Numbered from the stretch's first letter, positions 52,849-62,704 are shown. The stretch: 64,000 nt of DNA from UBA1413 sp964650525 (GCA_964650525.1 CAZYUA010000017.1:24488-88487); one strand, 5' to 3'. Numbers and translations: made by a program. The notes: generated by a model not told the origin, from the sequence alone.

Positions 52849-55347
52849 TTAATCAGTCGATTCCAGATTCTCTGCCTCCGTTCCGGTTTCTTTCATGTCA
52901 TCCTCCATCTCATAACTCCTCACCTTTGCCACAGAAGCAATCTGATCCCCGTCTTTCAGGTTTATGATCTTAACTCCCTGAGCGGCCCTGCCCATAACCC
53001 GGATTGTTTTCACTGCAACCCGGATGGTCAGACCGTTTTGGGTTATTATCATTAGATCATTTTCGTCGCTTACATTCTTTATGGCAATTAACCGACCGGT
53101 TTTCTGGGTGATGTTTATGGTTTTTACCCCCTTTCCTCCCCGGTTGGTCAGCGGGTAATCTGCCAGACTCGAACGCTTTCCGAAACCATTCTCAGCAAGT
53201 ACAAGAACGTCGTCTTCCGGGTCGTTAACACAAATCATGCCAATTACCTCATCTGTCTCATTACCAGGGGTTACGCCTTTAACTCCTACTGCCATCCGAC
53301 CCACTGAACGCACGGTTGACTCGTTGAAGCGAATCGCCTTGCCACTCTTGGTGGCTATCATTATTTCATGACTGCCACTCGTTCTTCTGGCTTCTATCAA
53401 TTCATCGTCTTCCCGTATGTTAATGGCATTAACCCCATTCATCCGGGGCCGAGAATAGGCTTCTAAAGTTGTCTTCTTGATCAGGCCCTTACGGGTAGCC
53501 AGGATGATGTAGTTGTTATTAATAAAATCAGGATCATCCAGGCTCTTAACCTTTATATAAGCTAAGACTTTATCCTCTGAACTGATATTCAATATGTTCT
53601 GAATAGCCCTCCCCTTACTTATCCTGCTTCCCTCGGGAACCTGGTACACTTTCATCCAGTAGCACCTCCCATTTTTTGTAAATAACAGAACGGTGCTGTG
53701 CATAGATGCTACAAACATATGTTCAATAAAGTCTTCATCACGGGTGCTTCCCCCTCGCGACCCGATCCCTCCCCTACCCTGTGTCCGGAAATCAGATAAA
53801 GGGGTCCTTTTTATATAACCAAGATGCGATATTGTAATGATCATATCTTCATCAGCATAGAAATCTTCCGGGTTAAAATCTTCAGCATTCTGCTCCACTT
53901 CTGTTCTACGTGCATCCCCATAGTGGGCTTTGATTTCAGAAAGTTCTGAAATAATGATTTCCATTCTGAGATCCTCATTCACCAATACCTGGTTCAGATA
54001 GGCTATCTGTTTGAGCAGGGCTTCTAGTTCCGAATGCAGTTTATCTTGTTCTAATCCGGTAAGCTGGCGGAGCCGCATCTCTACGATAGCCCGCGACTGG
54101 ACCTCTGAAAGGTTAAAACGGATCATCAGCCTTTCCCTGGCTTCATCCGGTGTTCTGGAACTGCGGATGATGGCGATGACTTCGTCTATATGGTCGCTGG
54201 CAATGATGAGTCCCTCCAGGATGTGAGCCCTTTTTTCAGCCTGTTCCAGCTCATAACGGGAGCGCCTGATTACCACATCGTGGCGGTGTTCCACAAAATA
54301 ATGAATCAGTTCTTTCAGGTTCAGCGTTTTTGGTCTTCCGTGAACCAGGGCAATGTTGTTCACGGCAAAGGAGGTCTGAAGAGAGGTAAATTTATACAGG
54401 TTGTTAAGGACTACATTGCTCATAGCATCCTTCTTCAGGTCGTAAACCACCCGCATCCCTTCCCTGTCCGATTCGTCATTAACGTTCGAAATACCCTCTA
54501 ATTTCTTTTCATTAATCAGATCAGCCGTTTTCTGTATCATTTCTGAGCGGTTAACCATATAGGGAATTTCAGTAACAATGATTTTCTCCCTTCCGCCTTC
54601 GTTTTCGATGTGGGCCTTTCCCCGGATGACGATTCTCCCCCTCCCTGTTTCGTAAGCCTCCTTAACTCCCTGGTAACCATAAATGATTCCGCCTGTTGGA
54701 AAATCAGGTGCCTTAATGATGGCAGTCAGTTCGCCGATGGTAATCTCACGGTTGTGGATATATGCCACAATGGCATCCACCGTGTCAGAAAGGTTATGAG
54801 GAGGCATGTTGGTTGCCATTCCGACAGCAATCCCGGAGCTGCCATTGACCAGAAGATTGGGAATACGGGTAGGCAATACAGTTGGTTCCTGTAAGGATTC
54901 GTCGAAATTAGGCTGAAAATCAACGGTGTTCTTATCCAGATCGGACAAAGTCTCCTCAGCAATCTTGGAAAGCCTTGCTTCTGTGTAGCGCATGGCTGCC
55001 GGACTGTCACCGTCGACTGAACCGAAATTGCCCTGCCCGTCGATCAATGGATACCGCAGAGACCATTCCTGGGCCATTCTTACCATGGTATAATACACCG
55101 AAGAATCACCATGGGGATGAAATTTTCCCAACACCTCTCCAACAATTCTGGCCGATTTCTTGTACGGCTTGTTCGAGAGAATCCCCAGTTCGTTCATTCC
55201 AAACAAGACTCGTCTGTGCACCGGTTTCAATCCATCCCGTACATCAGGTAAGGCACGCGAAACAATCACCGACATGGAATAGTCGATGTAAGCAGATTTC
55301 ATCTGCTCTTCAATGTTGACTCTGATAATTTTTTCGTTTTCAGCCAT
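52849..55347 (-). CDS. gyrA: DNA gyrase subunit A
   Basis: 832 aa. Cleaves and rejoins DNA in the supercoiling enzyme with GyrB. N-terminal breakage-reunion domain with catalytic Tyr121 in AAMRYTEARLSK; C-terminal domain of six beta-pinwheel blades with a GyrA-box-like NRGGKG (in LTNRGGKGVKT). The quinolone-resistance region reads HPHGDSSVYYTMVRMAQ: the Ser equivalent of E. coli Ser83 is kept, but the position of Asp87 is Tyr86. Length and motifs fit GyrA rather than ParC. gyrB is not in the window. Confidence 0.95.
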   Translation of the reverse strand: MAENEKIIRVNIEEQMKSAYIDYSMSVIVSRALPDVRDGLKPVHRRVLFGMNELGILSNKPYKKSARIVGEVLGKFHPHGDSSVYYTMVRMAQEWSLRYPLIDGQGNFGSVDGDSPAAMRYTEARLSKIAEETLSDLDKNTVDFQPNFDESLQEPTVLPTRIPNLLVNGSSGIAVGMATNMPPHNLSDTVDAIVAYIHNREITIGELTAIIKAPDFPTGGIIYGYQGVKEAYETGRGRIVIRGKAHIENEGGREKIIVTEIPYMVNRSEMIQKTADLINEKKLEGISNVNDESDREGMRVVYDLKKDAMSNVVLNNLYKFTSLQTSFAVNNIALVHGRPKTLNLKELIHYFVEHRHDVVIRRSRYELEQAEKRAHILEGLIIASDHIDEVIAIIRSSRTPDEARERLMIRFNLSEVQSRAIVEMRLRQLTGLEQDKLHSELEALLKQIAYLNQVLVNEDLRMEIIISELSEIKAHYGDARRTEVEQNAEDFNPEDFYADEDMIITISHLGYIKRTPLSDFRTQGRGGIGSRGGSTRDEDFIEHMFVASMHSTVLLFTKNGRCYWMKVYQVPEGSRISKGRAIQNILNISSEDKVLAYIKVKSLDDPDFINNNYIILATRKGLIKKTTLEAYSRPRMNGVNAINIREDDELIEARRTSGSHEIMIATKSGKAIRFNESTVRSVGRMAVGVKGVTPGNETDEVIGMICVNDPEDDVLVLAENGFGKRSSLADYPLTNRGGKGVKTINITQKTGRLIAIKNVSDENDLMIITQNGLTIRVAVKTIRVMGRAAQGVKIINLKDGDQIASVAKVRSYEMEDDMKETGTEAENLESTD

Positions 55348-55392
55348 TTAGCATTTTTTTTCAGACATATTCATTGCCTGCTTAAGGTGCCA

Positions 55393-55400
55393 CAAAAATA
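55393..55400 (-). promoter_or_regulatory. Probable -7 box for gyrA
   Basis: TATTTTTG on the minus strand, 45 bases before the gyrA ATG. Confidence 0.45.
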
Positions 55401-55553
55401 GTAAAAAAAGCATCACCGGAAGCCGGTTTTTAGTTCCGATTATCTGCCCGGCACCATTAAGATATTAACAGTATTGATTGTTTTACACAGCGGATACCTG
55501 TTTAACTGCTCATAACTTGAGTGGGGTTTTTCCCCCGTCACACTTTTTTTTGG

Positions 55554-55561
55554 TAATTTTG
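55554..55561 (+). promoter_or_regulatory. Probable -7 box for clpC
   Basis: TAATTTTG matches TAnnTTTG; leader about 50 bases. No CtsR or CIRCE-like repeat was recognised nearby. Confidence 0.5.
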
Positions 55562-55616
55562 GCAAAACAATAGGGAATGATTTTTGTTGTTCCCGTAATC
55601 TGGTAGTATTGAAGGT

Positions 55617-58145
55617 ATGGATTCTCAGTTTTCACCAAGGATTAAAGACATTATTGCGTACAGCCGGGAAGAAGCAATCAGGCTGGGAAATGATTTTATC
55701 GGGCCGGAACATCTTTTTTTGGGTATTCTGCGCGACGGGGAAGGAATGGCTACTGAGATCCTGGAAGGTATGGGCATAGACCTGGTGGAAGTAAAAAAGC
55801 AAATCGAGCATAAGATCCGGTCTAGCCGGAAAATCGATTTGGATGCTCAGGTCGCTATGACAAAGGCTGCAGAAAAAGCCTTAAAAGTGATCTATCTGGA
55901 AGCAAGGTCTTTTAAAAGTCAGCTGGCGAATAGCGGGCACCTTTTGCTGGCTCTGCTGAAAGACAGTGACAATCTGGTCTCCTCTCTGATGGGTGATGCT
56001 GGCATCAATTATTTCATGGTTAAGACCAGAATGCAGGATTACAAGCAACCTAAGTCAAAGTCAGACTTCCCTGAGAATGAAGATGAAGATCCTGAAGAAG
56101 GATTCGGGAACAAGACAGGAGGAGGTCCGGCTAAGAAAAGTACAGGTCCGAGGACTGAAACTCCGGTTCTGGATAATTTTGGTATTGATATTACGAGGCT
56201 GGCAGAAGAAAACAGTCTTGACCCCATTGTCGGCAGGGAGAATGAAATTGAAAGGCTTGCACAGATTCTGAGCCGTCGCAAAAAAAACAATCCCATCCTG
56301 ATTGGGGAACCCGGTGTCGGGAAGTCAGCAATTGCAGAAGGACTTGCCATTCGGATTGTACAAAAAAAAGTATCCCGGCTCCTTTTTGACAAACGGGTCA
56401 TAAGTCTGGATATTGCCTCGATCGTGGCTGGAACTAAGTACCGCGGACAGTTTGAGGAACGTATGAAGGCAATTTTAAATGAATTGACCAAAGTTACCAA
56501 CGTCATTCTTTTTATTGATGAAATTCATACTATCGTGGGGGCCGGTGGTGCTACCGGCTCTCTTGATGCTGCCAACATGCTGAAACCAGCCTTAGCCAGA
56601 GGTGACATACAGTGCATTGGAGCCACCACCCTCGATGAATACCGTCAACATATTGAAAAAGATGGTGCATTGGAAAGGCGTTTCCAGAAAATCATGGTTG
56701 ACCCTACCACCGTCGAGGAGACCATCGAAATCCTGAATAACATCAAATCCAGGTACGAAGACCACCACAACGTGTTCTACACACCAGAAGCCATTGATGC
56801 CTGCGTAAAACTCACAGCCCGCTACATCACCGACCGTAATCTTCCCGACAAAGCCATCGATGCGCTCGATGAAGCCGGATCACGTGTGCACATTGCCAAC
56901 ATCAACGTTCCCGAAAAAATCGTTAAACTCGAAGAAAAAATCGAATCCATCCGTGAAGAAAAGGTTGCCGCCGTTAAGCGTCAGAATTTTGAGCTGGCAG
57001 CCAATTTCAGGGACAAGGAGAAAAACCTGATTCTCCAACTAGAAAAGGAAAAAGAGAGTTGGGAAAAAGAACTGGTTAACCATCGTGAGACAGTAGATGA
57101 ACAGAAGGTTGCTGAAGTGGTAGCCCTTATGTCAGGGATTCCTGTACAGCGGATTGCTCAGGCTGAGGGGAAAAGACTGATGAATATGCACTCAGAACTT
57201 CGGGGGAAAGTAATCGGACAAGATGAAGCCATTGCCAAAGTGGTTAAGGCCATACAGCGAAACCGGGCCGGACTCAAAGATCCTAGTAAACCCATCGGTT
57301 CTTTCATCTTCCTGGGACCCACAGGTGTCGGAAAAACTCAGCTTGCCAAAGTTCTCGCCATATACCTTTTTGACTCCCTTGATGCCCTGGTTCGCATTGA
57401 CATGAGCGAATATATCGAGAAATTTTCAGTCTCCCGCCTTATGGGTGCTCCTCCCGGCTATGTGGGATACGAAGAAGGCGGGCAACTGACTGAAAAAGTG
57501 AGAAGAAAACCGTATTCAGTCATTTTGCTGGATGAAATCGAAAAGGCCCACCCCGACGTTTTCCATCTGCTGTTGCAAATGCTGGACGAAGGCCGACTTA
57601 CCGACAGCCTGGGAAGAGTCGTCGATTTTAAAAATACCATCATTATCATGACCTCCAATATCGGAAGCCGTGATTTGAAAGATTTCGGCCGGGGGGTTGG
57701 TTTTAACACACCTAAAACACCTTCCGACGAAAATGAAAATACCAAATACATCATTCAAAAAGCTTTAAAAAAAGCTTTTGCTCCTGAATTTCTAAACCGG
57801 ATCGATGATGTGGTTATGTTTAACTCACTCGATAAAAATCATATCCACCAGATTATCGACTTGGAGATAGCCGATCTTTATAAACGGGTTGAAGCGCTTA
57901 AATACCGCATGGTTTTATCGGAGGAAGCCAAGGATTTTATTGCCGAAAAGGGTTACGATCCTCAGTTTGGGGCACGGCCGCTGAAACGGGCGATTCAGAA
58001 GTATCTGGAGGACGAAATGGCTGAAATTATTATCCAGGCTTCAGTGACTGAAGGAGATATTATCTCTGTTGAATTTGACGCTGAGAACAGTAAACTCCAG
58101 TTTCACATTTTGTCCTCTTTGGACAAACCGGTTACAAAGGAATGA
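55617..58145 (+). CDS. clpC: ClpC-type AAA+ ATPase of Clp protease
   Basis: 842 aa hexameric unfoldase that feeds ClpP. Clp N-domain repeats (residues 1-145), first AAA+ module with Walker A GEPGVGKSAIAEG and Walker B ILFIDEIH, a coiled middle domain with the UVR motif (VKRQNFELAANFRDKEK), second AAA+ module with Walker A GPTGVGKTQLAK, and a C-terminal D2-small domain. The middle domain identifies ClpC rather than ClpB. The VGF-type ClpP-docking loop is in RGVGFNTPK. An acidic linker (residues ~143-180) is specific. Convergent with the phosphatase gene. Confidence 0.96.
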   Translation: MDSQFSPRIKDIIAYSREEAIRLGNDFIGPEHLFLGILRDGEGMATEILEGMGIDLVEVKKQIEHKIRSSRKIDLDAQVAMTKAAEKALKVIYLEARSFKSQLANSGHLLLALLKDSDNLVSSLMGDAGINYFMVKTRMQDYKQPKSKSDFPENEDEDPEEGFGNKTGGGPAKKSTGPRTETPVLDNFGIDITRLAEENSLDPIVGRENEIERLAQILSRRKKNNPILIGEPGVGKSAIAEGLAIRIVQKKVSRLLFDKRVISLDIASIVAGTKYRGQFEERMKAILNELTKVTNVILFIDEIHTIVGAGGATGSLDAANMLKPALARGDIQCIGATTLDEYRQHIEKDGALERRFQKIMVDPTTVEETIEILNNIKSRYEDHHNVFYTPEAIDACVKLTARYITDRNLPDKAIDALDEAGSRVHIANINVPEKIVKLEEKIESIREEKVAAVKRQNFELAANFRDKEKNLILQLEKEKESWEKELVNHRETVDEQKVAEVVALMSGIPVQRIAQAEGKRLMNMHSELRGKVIGQDEAIAKVVKAIQRNRAGLKDPSKPIGSFIFLGPTGVGKTQLAKVLAIYLFDSLDALVRIDMSEYIEKFSVSRLMGAPPGYVGYEEGGQLTEKVRRKPYSVILLDEIEKAHPDVFHLLLQMLDEGRLTDSLGRVVDFKNTIIIMTSNIGSRDLKDFGRGVGFNTPKTPSDENENTKYIIQKALKKAFAPEFLNRIDDVVMFNSLDKNHIHQIIDLEIADLYKRVEALKYRMVLSEEAKDFIAEKGYDPQFGARPLKRAIQKYLEDEMAEIIIQASVTEGDIISVEFDAENSKLQFHILSSLDKPVTKE

Positions 58146-58166
58146 ATACCTTACCTGTGTCTGAAC

Positions 58167-60080
58167 TCAATAACTCCATGGATATTGGTATCTGATAACC
58201 ATCAGGCTCAGGTCGTCGGTACGGGGGGTCTCTTTTGTGAAGGCATCCAGGTGATGCATGATAATACCGCTGATTTCTTCAGGCGAATGATCCCTGAAAC
58301 GCAAAAACAGATTCCTGAAATTGGCTACGCCGTAAAAATCCCCGCTTTGGTTCGGTGAATCTGTAACCCCATCGGTGTAAAGGATCAGCAGATCATTCTG
58401 CCTCACAGGAATGGAGGCATCCAGATAATTCCTTTCAGGGTAAAGCCCCGGGGGTAATCCATGTGGTTCTCCCAAATCCCTGATCTCTCCGGTCGCTGAA
58501 ATAAGGTAGGAAGGTACATGACCTGCGTTACAGTAGTTTAACATATCCTTCCGGGTGTCCAGAATTCCCACAAAAAGAGTAAGGAAAAATTGGTTATTAT
58601 TGTTTTTACAAAGTTCCTTATTTACTTGATTTACTATATCTTTAGCAGTTCCAATTAAAGCATGACTTTTAATATAAGAATGTGCGATGCCCATAAAAAT
58701 AGCGGCAGGAACCCCACCTCCTGAAACATCTCCGATGACGATCACCATACGGTGGTCATCGATCATAAAAAAATCATATAAATCCCCGCCTACGGCCTGG
58801 GCAGGTCTGAATACCGAAAATATCGATACCTTACGGTCAAAGAGCAGGTGGTTGCCGGGAGGAGGAATAATGCTCCGCTGTATTTCGGAAGCTATCTCCA
58901 GTTCTGCGGCCAAATGGGCACTCCTCAGATTGGATTCTTCTTCGTGCTGCAAAAAATCATGGTGCATCTTTTGCAACCGGGACAGACTCTCCTGTAACGA
59001 TACTGTCTCATTCCCCGGCTTGGGAATTTGACCCGGTTTGCCACTGCTGAACGTATGTAGCTGCTCTGAGACCCTGCTGAGAGGATGCATAACCTGCTGC
59101 GATATGTAAAAGACCAACAGGAATATCAGAAAAGTAACTACCAGGGAGATGGCAATCATCCTGTACAGAACCAGTCGGATATCATGGTACAATTCCGACC
59201 ATGGCATAACAAAAGAAAGTACCCAGCCGGTTTCCTCAACGCGTGTCGGAAACGCCCAAGCTTTTTTATAGCCCAGAATAGCTGGAAATACAGTGATGGG
59301 GCCTGATTCTCCCTTCAGATAGCTCATCATTCGGTCCATGTCCCCACGGTAAACCTCTGATGGCAGATTAAGCAGTGATTTATGAAGAACCATCTCCTTT
59401 AACGGATACGTTATACATATTCCGTTGGCAGAGGCGAGAAAGGCATAACCTTTTTCCCCGATCTTTACAGCGTTGAGCATTCTTTGAAGAAAATCCAGGG
59501 AAAGTGCGCACCCGACATATCCTCTTACAGGCCTGGTAATGCCAGGGATCATGGTTTCAAATGGATGGTAATAAACAGTAAAGATCCTTCCGTTTTTCTG
59601 ACACGTATTTGGTTCACTCCATCCGGATTTCAGATGATGGACGGAATCATCCGGTATGACAACATCCGAACATGGAAGTCCCGGAGAAGATTGATCTGAA
59701 AAGTAATAGGTACTGTCAATGCAACCAACAGTCCAGGTAATTCCCTTTCCGATGCCAGTATTGGATGGAATCCGGACCTGTATGAAATCAACATACGGAT
59801 GTTCTTCAAGCAGCATTTTGAAGTATTCTCCCGGTTCCCTGGAAGTGCTGTATAACGGTATCTGACCTGAAATGGCTGAAGCCAGATTCTCAACTGAAAG
59901 AATATGTTGGTTTATTGGATCTACAACCTGTTCACTGAGATTAATGGCGCGATTCTCAGCATTTTCCCTCGTCAATTCTACAGAATGCCGGTAGGACCAG
60001 ATTATTAAAACCAGGTATACCAATAAAACTGCCAGGGAAATATAGATTCCCAGACGGTATGCCAGAGATTTATTAGACAT
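58167..60080 (-). CDS. Membrane Cache-HAMP PP2C (SpoIIE/RsbU-type) phosphatase
   Basis: 637 aa sensor-phosphatase. TM1 (residues ~12-30), a large periplasmic dCache-like sensor (~35-290), TM2 (~300-325), HAMP (~325-375), a short coiled coil, and a C-terminal SpoIIE/RsbU Ser/Thr phosphatase (~400-637). Metal-binding Asp residues are present in GGDLYDFF, VIGDVSGGG and LYTDGVTDSPN. Such proteins usually dephosphorylate an anti-sigma antagonist in a partner-switching pathway. No RsbV or RsbW gene is next to it. fabG lies upstream on the same strand. Confidence 0.9.
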   Translation of the reverse strand: MSNKSLAYRLGIYISLAVLLVYLVLIIWSYRHSVELTRENAENRAINLSEQVVDPINQHILSVENLASAISGQIPLYSTSREPGEYFKMLLEEHPYVDFIQVRIPSNTGIGKGITWTVGCIDSTYYFSDQSSPGLPCSDVVIPDDSVHHLKSGWSEPNTCQKNGRIFTVYYHPFETMIPGITRPVRGYVGCALSLDFLQRMLNAVKIGEKGYAFLASANGICITYPLKEMVLHKSLLNLPSEVYRGDMDRMMSYLKGESGPITVFPAILGYKKAWAFPTRVEETGWVLSFVMPWSELYHDIRLVLYRMIAISLVVTFLIFLLVFYISQQVMHPLSRVSEQLHTFSSGKPGQIPKPGNETVSLQESLSRLQKMHHDFLQHEEESNLRSAHLAAELEIASEIQRSIIPPPGNHLLFDRKVSIFSVFRPAQAVGGDLYDFFMIDDHRMVIVIGDVSGGGVPAAIFMGIAHSYIKSHALIGTAKDIVNQVNKELCKNNNNQFFLTLFVGILDTRKDMLNYCNAGHVPSYLISATGEIRDLGEPHGLPPGLYPERNYLDASIPVRQNDLLILYTDGVTDSPNQSGDFYGVANFRNLFLRFRDHSPEEISGIIMHHLDAFTKETPRTDDLSLMVIRYQYPWSY

Positions 60081-60093
60081 TTCAGATTGTTTT

Positions 60094-60123
60094 CCTAAAT
60101 CCCTCTCAATTTAGGCTTTTTTT
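60094..60123 (+). terminator. Terminator-like hairpin on the strand opposite to its neighbours
   Basis: CCTAAAT (60094-60100) pairs with ATTTAGG (60109-60115), followed by C and seven Ts (60117-60123) on the plus strand only. Both flanking genes are on the minus strand, where no T-run follows. It might end an antisense transcript through the phosphatase gene, or be chance. Confidence 0.4.
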
Positions 60124-60165
60124 CTGAAATATGCAATTATTTGGGGGAAAGAACAACTGAAACAA

Positions 60166-60915
60166 TCAGGTTTTCATAGCCCCGCAAACGTTGATCACCT
60201 GACCGCTGACATAAGAAGAAAGGTCGGATGCCAGGAATAGAGCTACCCTGGCGACCTCTTCAGGGGTTCCTCCCCGTTTCATGGGAATGGAATCCTCCCA
60301 GGCTTTCCTGGCCTCTTCCGGCATCCGGGATGTCATCTCTGTGACAATGAATCCCGGTGCCAGTGCATTGCACCGGATCCCACGTGATCCCAGTTCCCTG
60401 GCTATCGACTTTGTGAATCCAATGATACCAGCTTTCGAAGCAGCATAATTGGCTTGCCCGGCATTTCCTGCAACTCCTACCACCGAACTCAGATTAATGA
60501 TCGATCCGCTTCTTTGCTTCAGCATCACTTTCTGTACCGCCTTAGTAAAATTGAATACCGATTTCAGATTCACTTGTACGACCATGTCCCACTGTTCTTC
60601 TGTCATCCTCATAAGCAAAGCATCTTTGGTGATACCTGCATTATTGACTAAGATATCAACACTCCCGAAATCATCCAGAATTCGGCCTACTACCTGTTCA
60701 GTGTCCGAAAAGTCAGCCGCGTCTGAACCATAACCCCGTGCATTAATTCCGAAGGTTTGCAACTCTTTTTCTGTCTGGAACATGGCCTCATCACGCGAGA
60801 GATCGGTGAAAGCAACATCACACCCTTCTGACGCAAAAATAAGAGCTATTGCTTTGCCTATTCCCCTGGAAGCTCCGGTAACAATTGCCTTTTTCCCTTC
60901 CAATAGCCTTTTCAT
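60166..60915 (-). CDS. fabG: 3-oxoacyl-ACP reductase FabG
   Basis: 249 aa from ATG 60915 (MKRLLEGKKAIVTGASRGIG); eight extra codons upstream would begin above the likely transcript start. NADPH-dependent SDR that reduces 3-oxoacyl-ACP in fatty acid synthesis. Cofactor loop TGASRGIGKAIA, NNAG motif, catalytic Ser in NLSSVVGVAG, and YAASKAG (Tyr-x3-Lys). C-terminal VSGQVINVCGAM is close to the FabG ending. No other fab gene is adjacent, so another SDR role cannot be excluded. Confidence 0.9.
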   Translation of the reverse strand: MKRLLEGKKAIVTGASRGIGKAIALIFASEGCDVAFTDLSRDEAMFQTEKELQTFGINARGYGSDAADFSDTEQVVGRILDDFGSVDILVNNAGITKDALLMRMTEEQWDMVVQVNLKSVFNFTKAVQKVMLKQRSGSIINLSSVVGVAGNAGQANYAASKAGIIGFTKSIARELGSRGIRCNALAPGFIVTEMTSRMPEEARKAWEDSIPMKRGGTPEEVARVALFLASDLSSYVSGQVINVCGAMKT

Positions 60916-60936
60916 ACCGCTGGTTTTTGTTTCCTG

Positions 60937-60944
60937 CAAAGATA
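60937..60944 (-). promoter_or_regulatory. -7 box that fixes the fabG start
   Basis: TATCTTTG on the minus strand. A transcript starting near 60930 would exclude a start at 60939 and leaves ATG 60915. Confidence 0.5.
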
Positions 60945-61098
60945 ATCCTTTTTATAGATACAGTTTTCTCTGTCCCGGAACCTGGAGGATTCCGGTTGCT
61001 GCTGTCTATGTAATCCATTTTCCCGCAAATTCACCATATCATTTCCGTCTGAGATTTCCATCTGTCAGAGAAGGGGGTTTTCCGTACTTGCATCTCTC

Positions 61099-61129
61099 TT
61101 GCATAGTCTATTTTTTGGAGTTAACTTTG
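61099..61129 (+). promoter_or_regulatory. Promoter for mnmE, nearly at the start codon
   Basis: TTG (61099-61101), 20-base spacer, TAACTTTG (61122-61129). The -7 box ends only five bases before the mnmE ATG, so the transcript may have almost no leader. Confidence 0.55.
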
Positions 61130-61134
61130 TTCTA

Positions 61135-62538
61135 ATGATATTTCCCTACGACGACTCCACCATTTGTGCCGTTTCCACACCTCCGGGAACCGGGGGTATT
61201 GCCGTGATCCGGCTTTCAGGCAAAGAGGCGGTTCCTGTAGCCGAATCCTTGTTTGTACCTCATTCAAAAAAGAAAAAACTCTCGGATGTGCCCGCCCCTG
61301 CCCTATTGACCGGAATGATTTTCGCTAATGGCGAAATCATCGATGAAGTGGTGGTTTCCCTGTTTCGCAAACCCCATAGTTATACGGGTGAAGATGTGGT
61401 GGAAATCTCCTGTCACGGATCGGTATACATCCAGCAAAAGCTTTTGGACCTGCTCCTTCAGAGCGGAATACGTCTGGCTGCACCCGGTGAGTTTACCCGG
61501 CGGGCTTTCTTGAACGGCAAAATGGATCTTAGCCAGGCTGAGGCTGTAGCTGATCTGATTGCATCGACCACAGAGGCTTCTCACCATATCTCACTGAATC
61601 AGATGCGGGGCGGATTCTCTGCAGAAATCCGGAATCTCCGGCAAAAACTGCTGGAGTTTGCTGCCCTTATTGAACTGGAGCTGGACTTTAGTGAGGAGAT
61701 GGTGGTATTTGCTGACCGTAAGGAACTCAGCCAACTTGCCGGAGATATCGTAACGTTACTCTCCCATCTTATCGACTCTTTCAGGTTGGGTAATGCTATC
61801 AAAAACGGCATTCCTGTTGCTATTATCGGCGACACAAACGTGGGAAAGAGTACCCTCCTGAATGCCCTGCTGAACGAAGAAAAAGCCATTGTGAGCGATA
61901 TCCACGGCACAACCAGGGATGTGATTGAAGATGTGGTAAATATCCATGGTACTCCTTTCCGCATTTTTGATACAGCTGGTTTACGGCGTACTACTGGTAC
62001 CATCGAACAAATCGGAGTCGAACGAACGTATGCCAAAATCAGGGAAGCTGATATCGTTTTGCTGGTCCTGGACCTTTCAAGACCAGCCCCTGCCCTTCTG
62101 AAGCGGGTCCGGCAGGTAAGGGAGCATATCCGCGGACAATACCTGATCATCGCAGGGAACAAAACCGATAAACAACTTCCTGACTCAGCCAGAAAAATCA
62201 GAAATTTACCGCTCCTACCAGGCGAAAAACTGGTCTTTATTTCGGCAAAGGAAAAAATCAACCTTGACGAATTGATTTTTCTGATGCAAAATACCCTGCT
62301 TTCCCAAAAAGATGGAAATAACGACATTGTGATTTCCAATATCCGCCACATGGAAGCTTTAACCCAATCACGCGATGCGCTTTTCAGGGTACAGCAAGGA
62401 CTGGATTCCTCTATTCCCGGCGATTTTCTGGCGCAGGATATCCGGGAATCCCTGCATTATCTGGGATTGATCACAGGAGATATTACCGATGATGAAATCC
62501 TGGGGCATATATTTAAAAATTTCTGTATCGGCAAATAA
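61135..62538 (+). CDS. mnmE: tRNA modification GTPase MnmE
   Basis: With MnmG makes the cmnm5 modification at U34 of tRNAs. 467 aa from ATG 61135 (MIFPYDDSTICAVSTPPGTG), the expected N-terminus. N-terminal tetrahydrofolate-binding domain, helical domain, and inserted G domain with GDTNVGKSTLLNALL, the DTAGLR switch II, GNKTDK, and HGTTRDVIED. The C-terminal CIGK (C-x-G-K) that is needed for modification is present. mnmG is not in the window. Confidence 0.96.
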   Translation: MIFPYDDSTICAVSTPPGTGGIAVIRLSGKEAVPVAESLFVPHSKKKKLSDVPAPALLTGMIFANGEIIDEVVVSLFRKPHSYTGEDVVEISCHGSVYIQQKLLDLLLQSGIRLAAPGEFTRRAFLNGKMDLSQAEAVADLIASTTEASHHISLNQMRGGFSAEIRNLRQKLLEFAALIELELDFSEEMVVFADRKELSQLAGDIVTLLSHLIDSFRLGNAIKNGIPVAIIGDTNVGKSTLLNALLNEEKAIVSDIHGTTRDVIEDVVNIHGTPFRIFDTAGLRRTTGTIEQIGVERTYAKIREADIVLLVLDLSRPAPALLKRVRQVREHIRGQYLIIAGNKTDKQLPDSARKIRNLPLLPGEKLVFISAKEKINLDELIFLMQNTLLSQKDGNNDIVISNIRHMEALTQSRDALFRVQQGLDSSIPGDFLAQDIRESLHYLGLITGDITDDEILGHIFKNFCIGK

Positions 62539-62662
62539 TGAAAAAAACATGGTATCAAGCCGGACTATTAATGACCTCAAGATCTGAAAACCAGGTAGTC
62601 TGAAATCATAATTCCTGATCGTCGGAGAACAAAACCATCTCCTCAAAAGGGCACAAATGGTA

Positions 62663-62704
62663 AAATACGGAAGGTGAACGCTAAAAGGTTCACCTTCCGT
62701 ATTT
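62663..62704. terminator. Strong bidirectional terminator between mnmE and the repeat protein
   Basis: A 17-bp perfect stem, AAATACGGAAGGTGAAC (62663-62679) with GTTCACCTTCCGTATTT (62688-62704), and an 8-base loop. It lies between convergent genes, with short A/T runs on each side, so can serve both. The rest of the 237-base gap shows nothing else. Confidence 0.75.

Noticed and set aside
53714..53721. Further ACATATGT copy inside gyrA
   Set aside because: Single, not paired, and explained by the coding sequence.
55518..55556. GGGG/CCCC hairpin followed by a T-run upstream of clpC
   Set aside because: Stem is only about four pairs and there is no plus-strand gene before it; likely chance in a promoter region.
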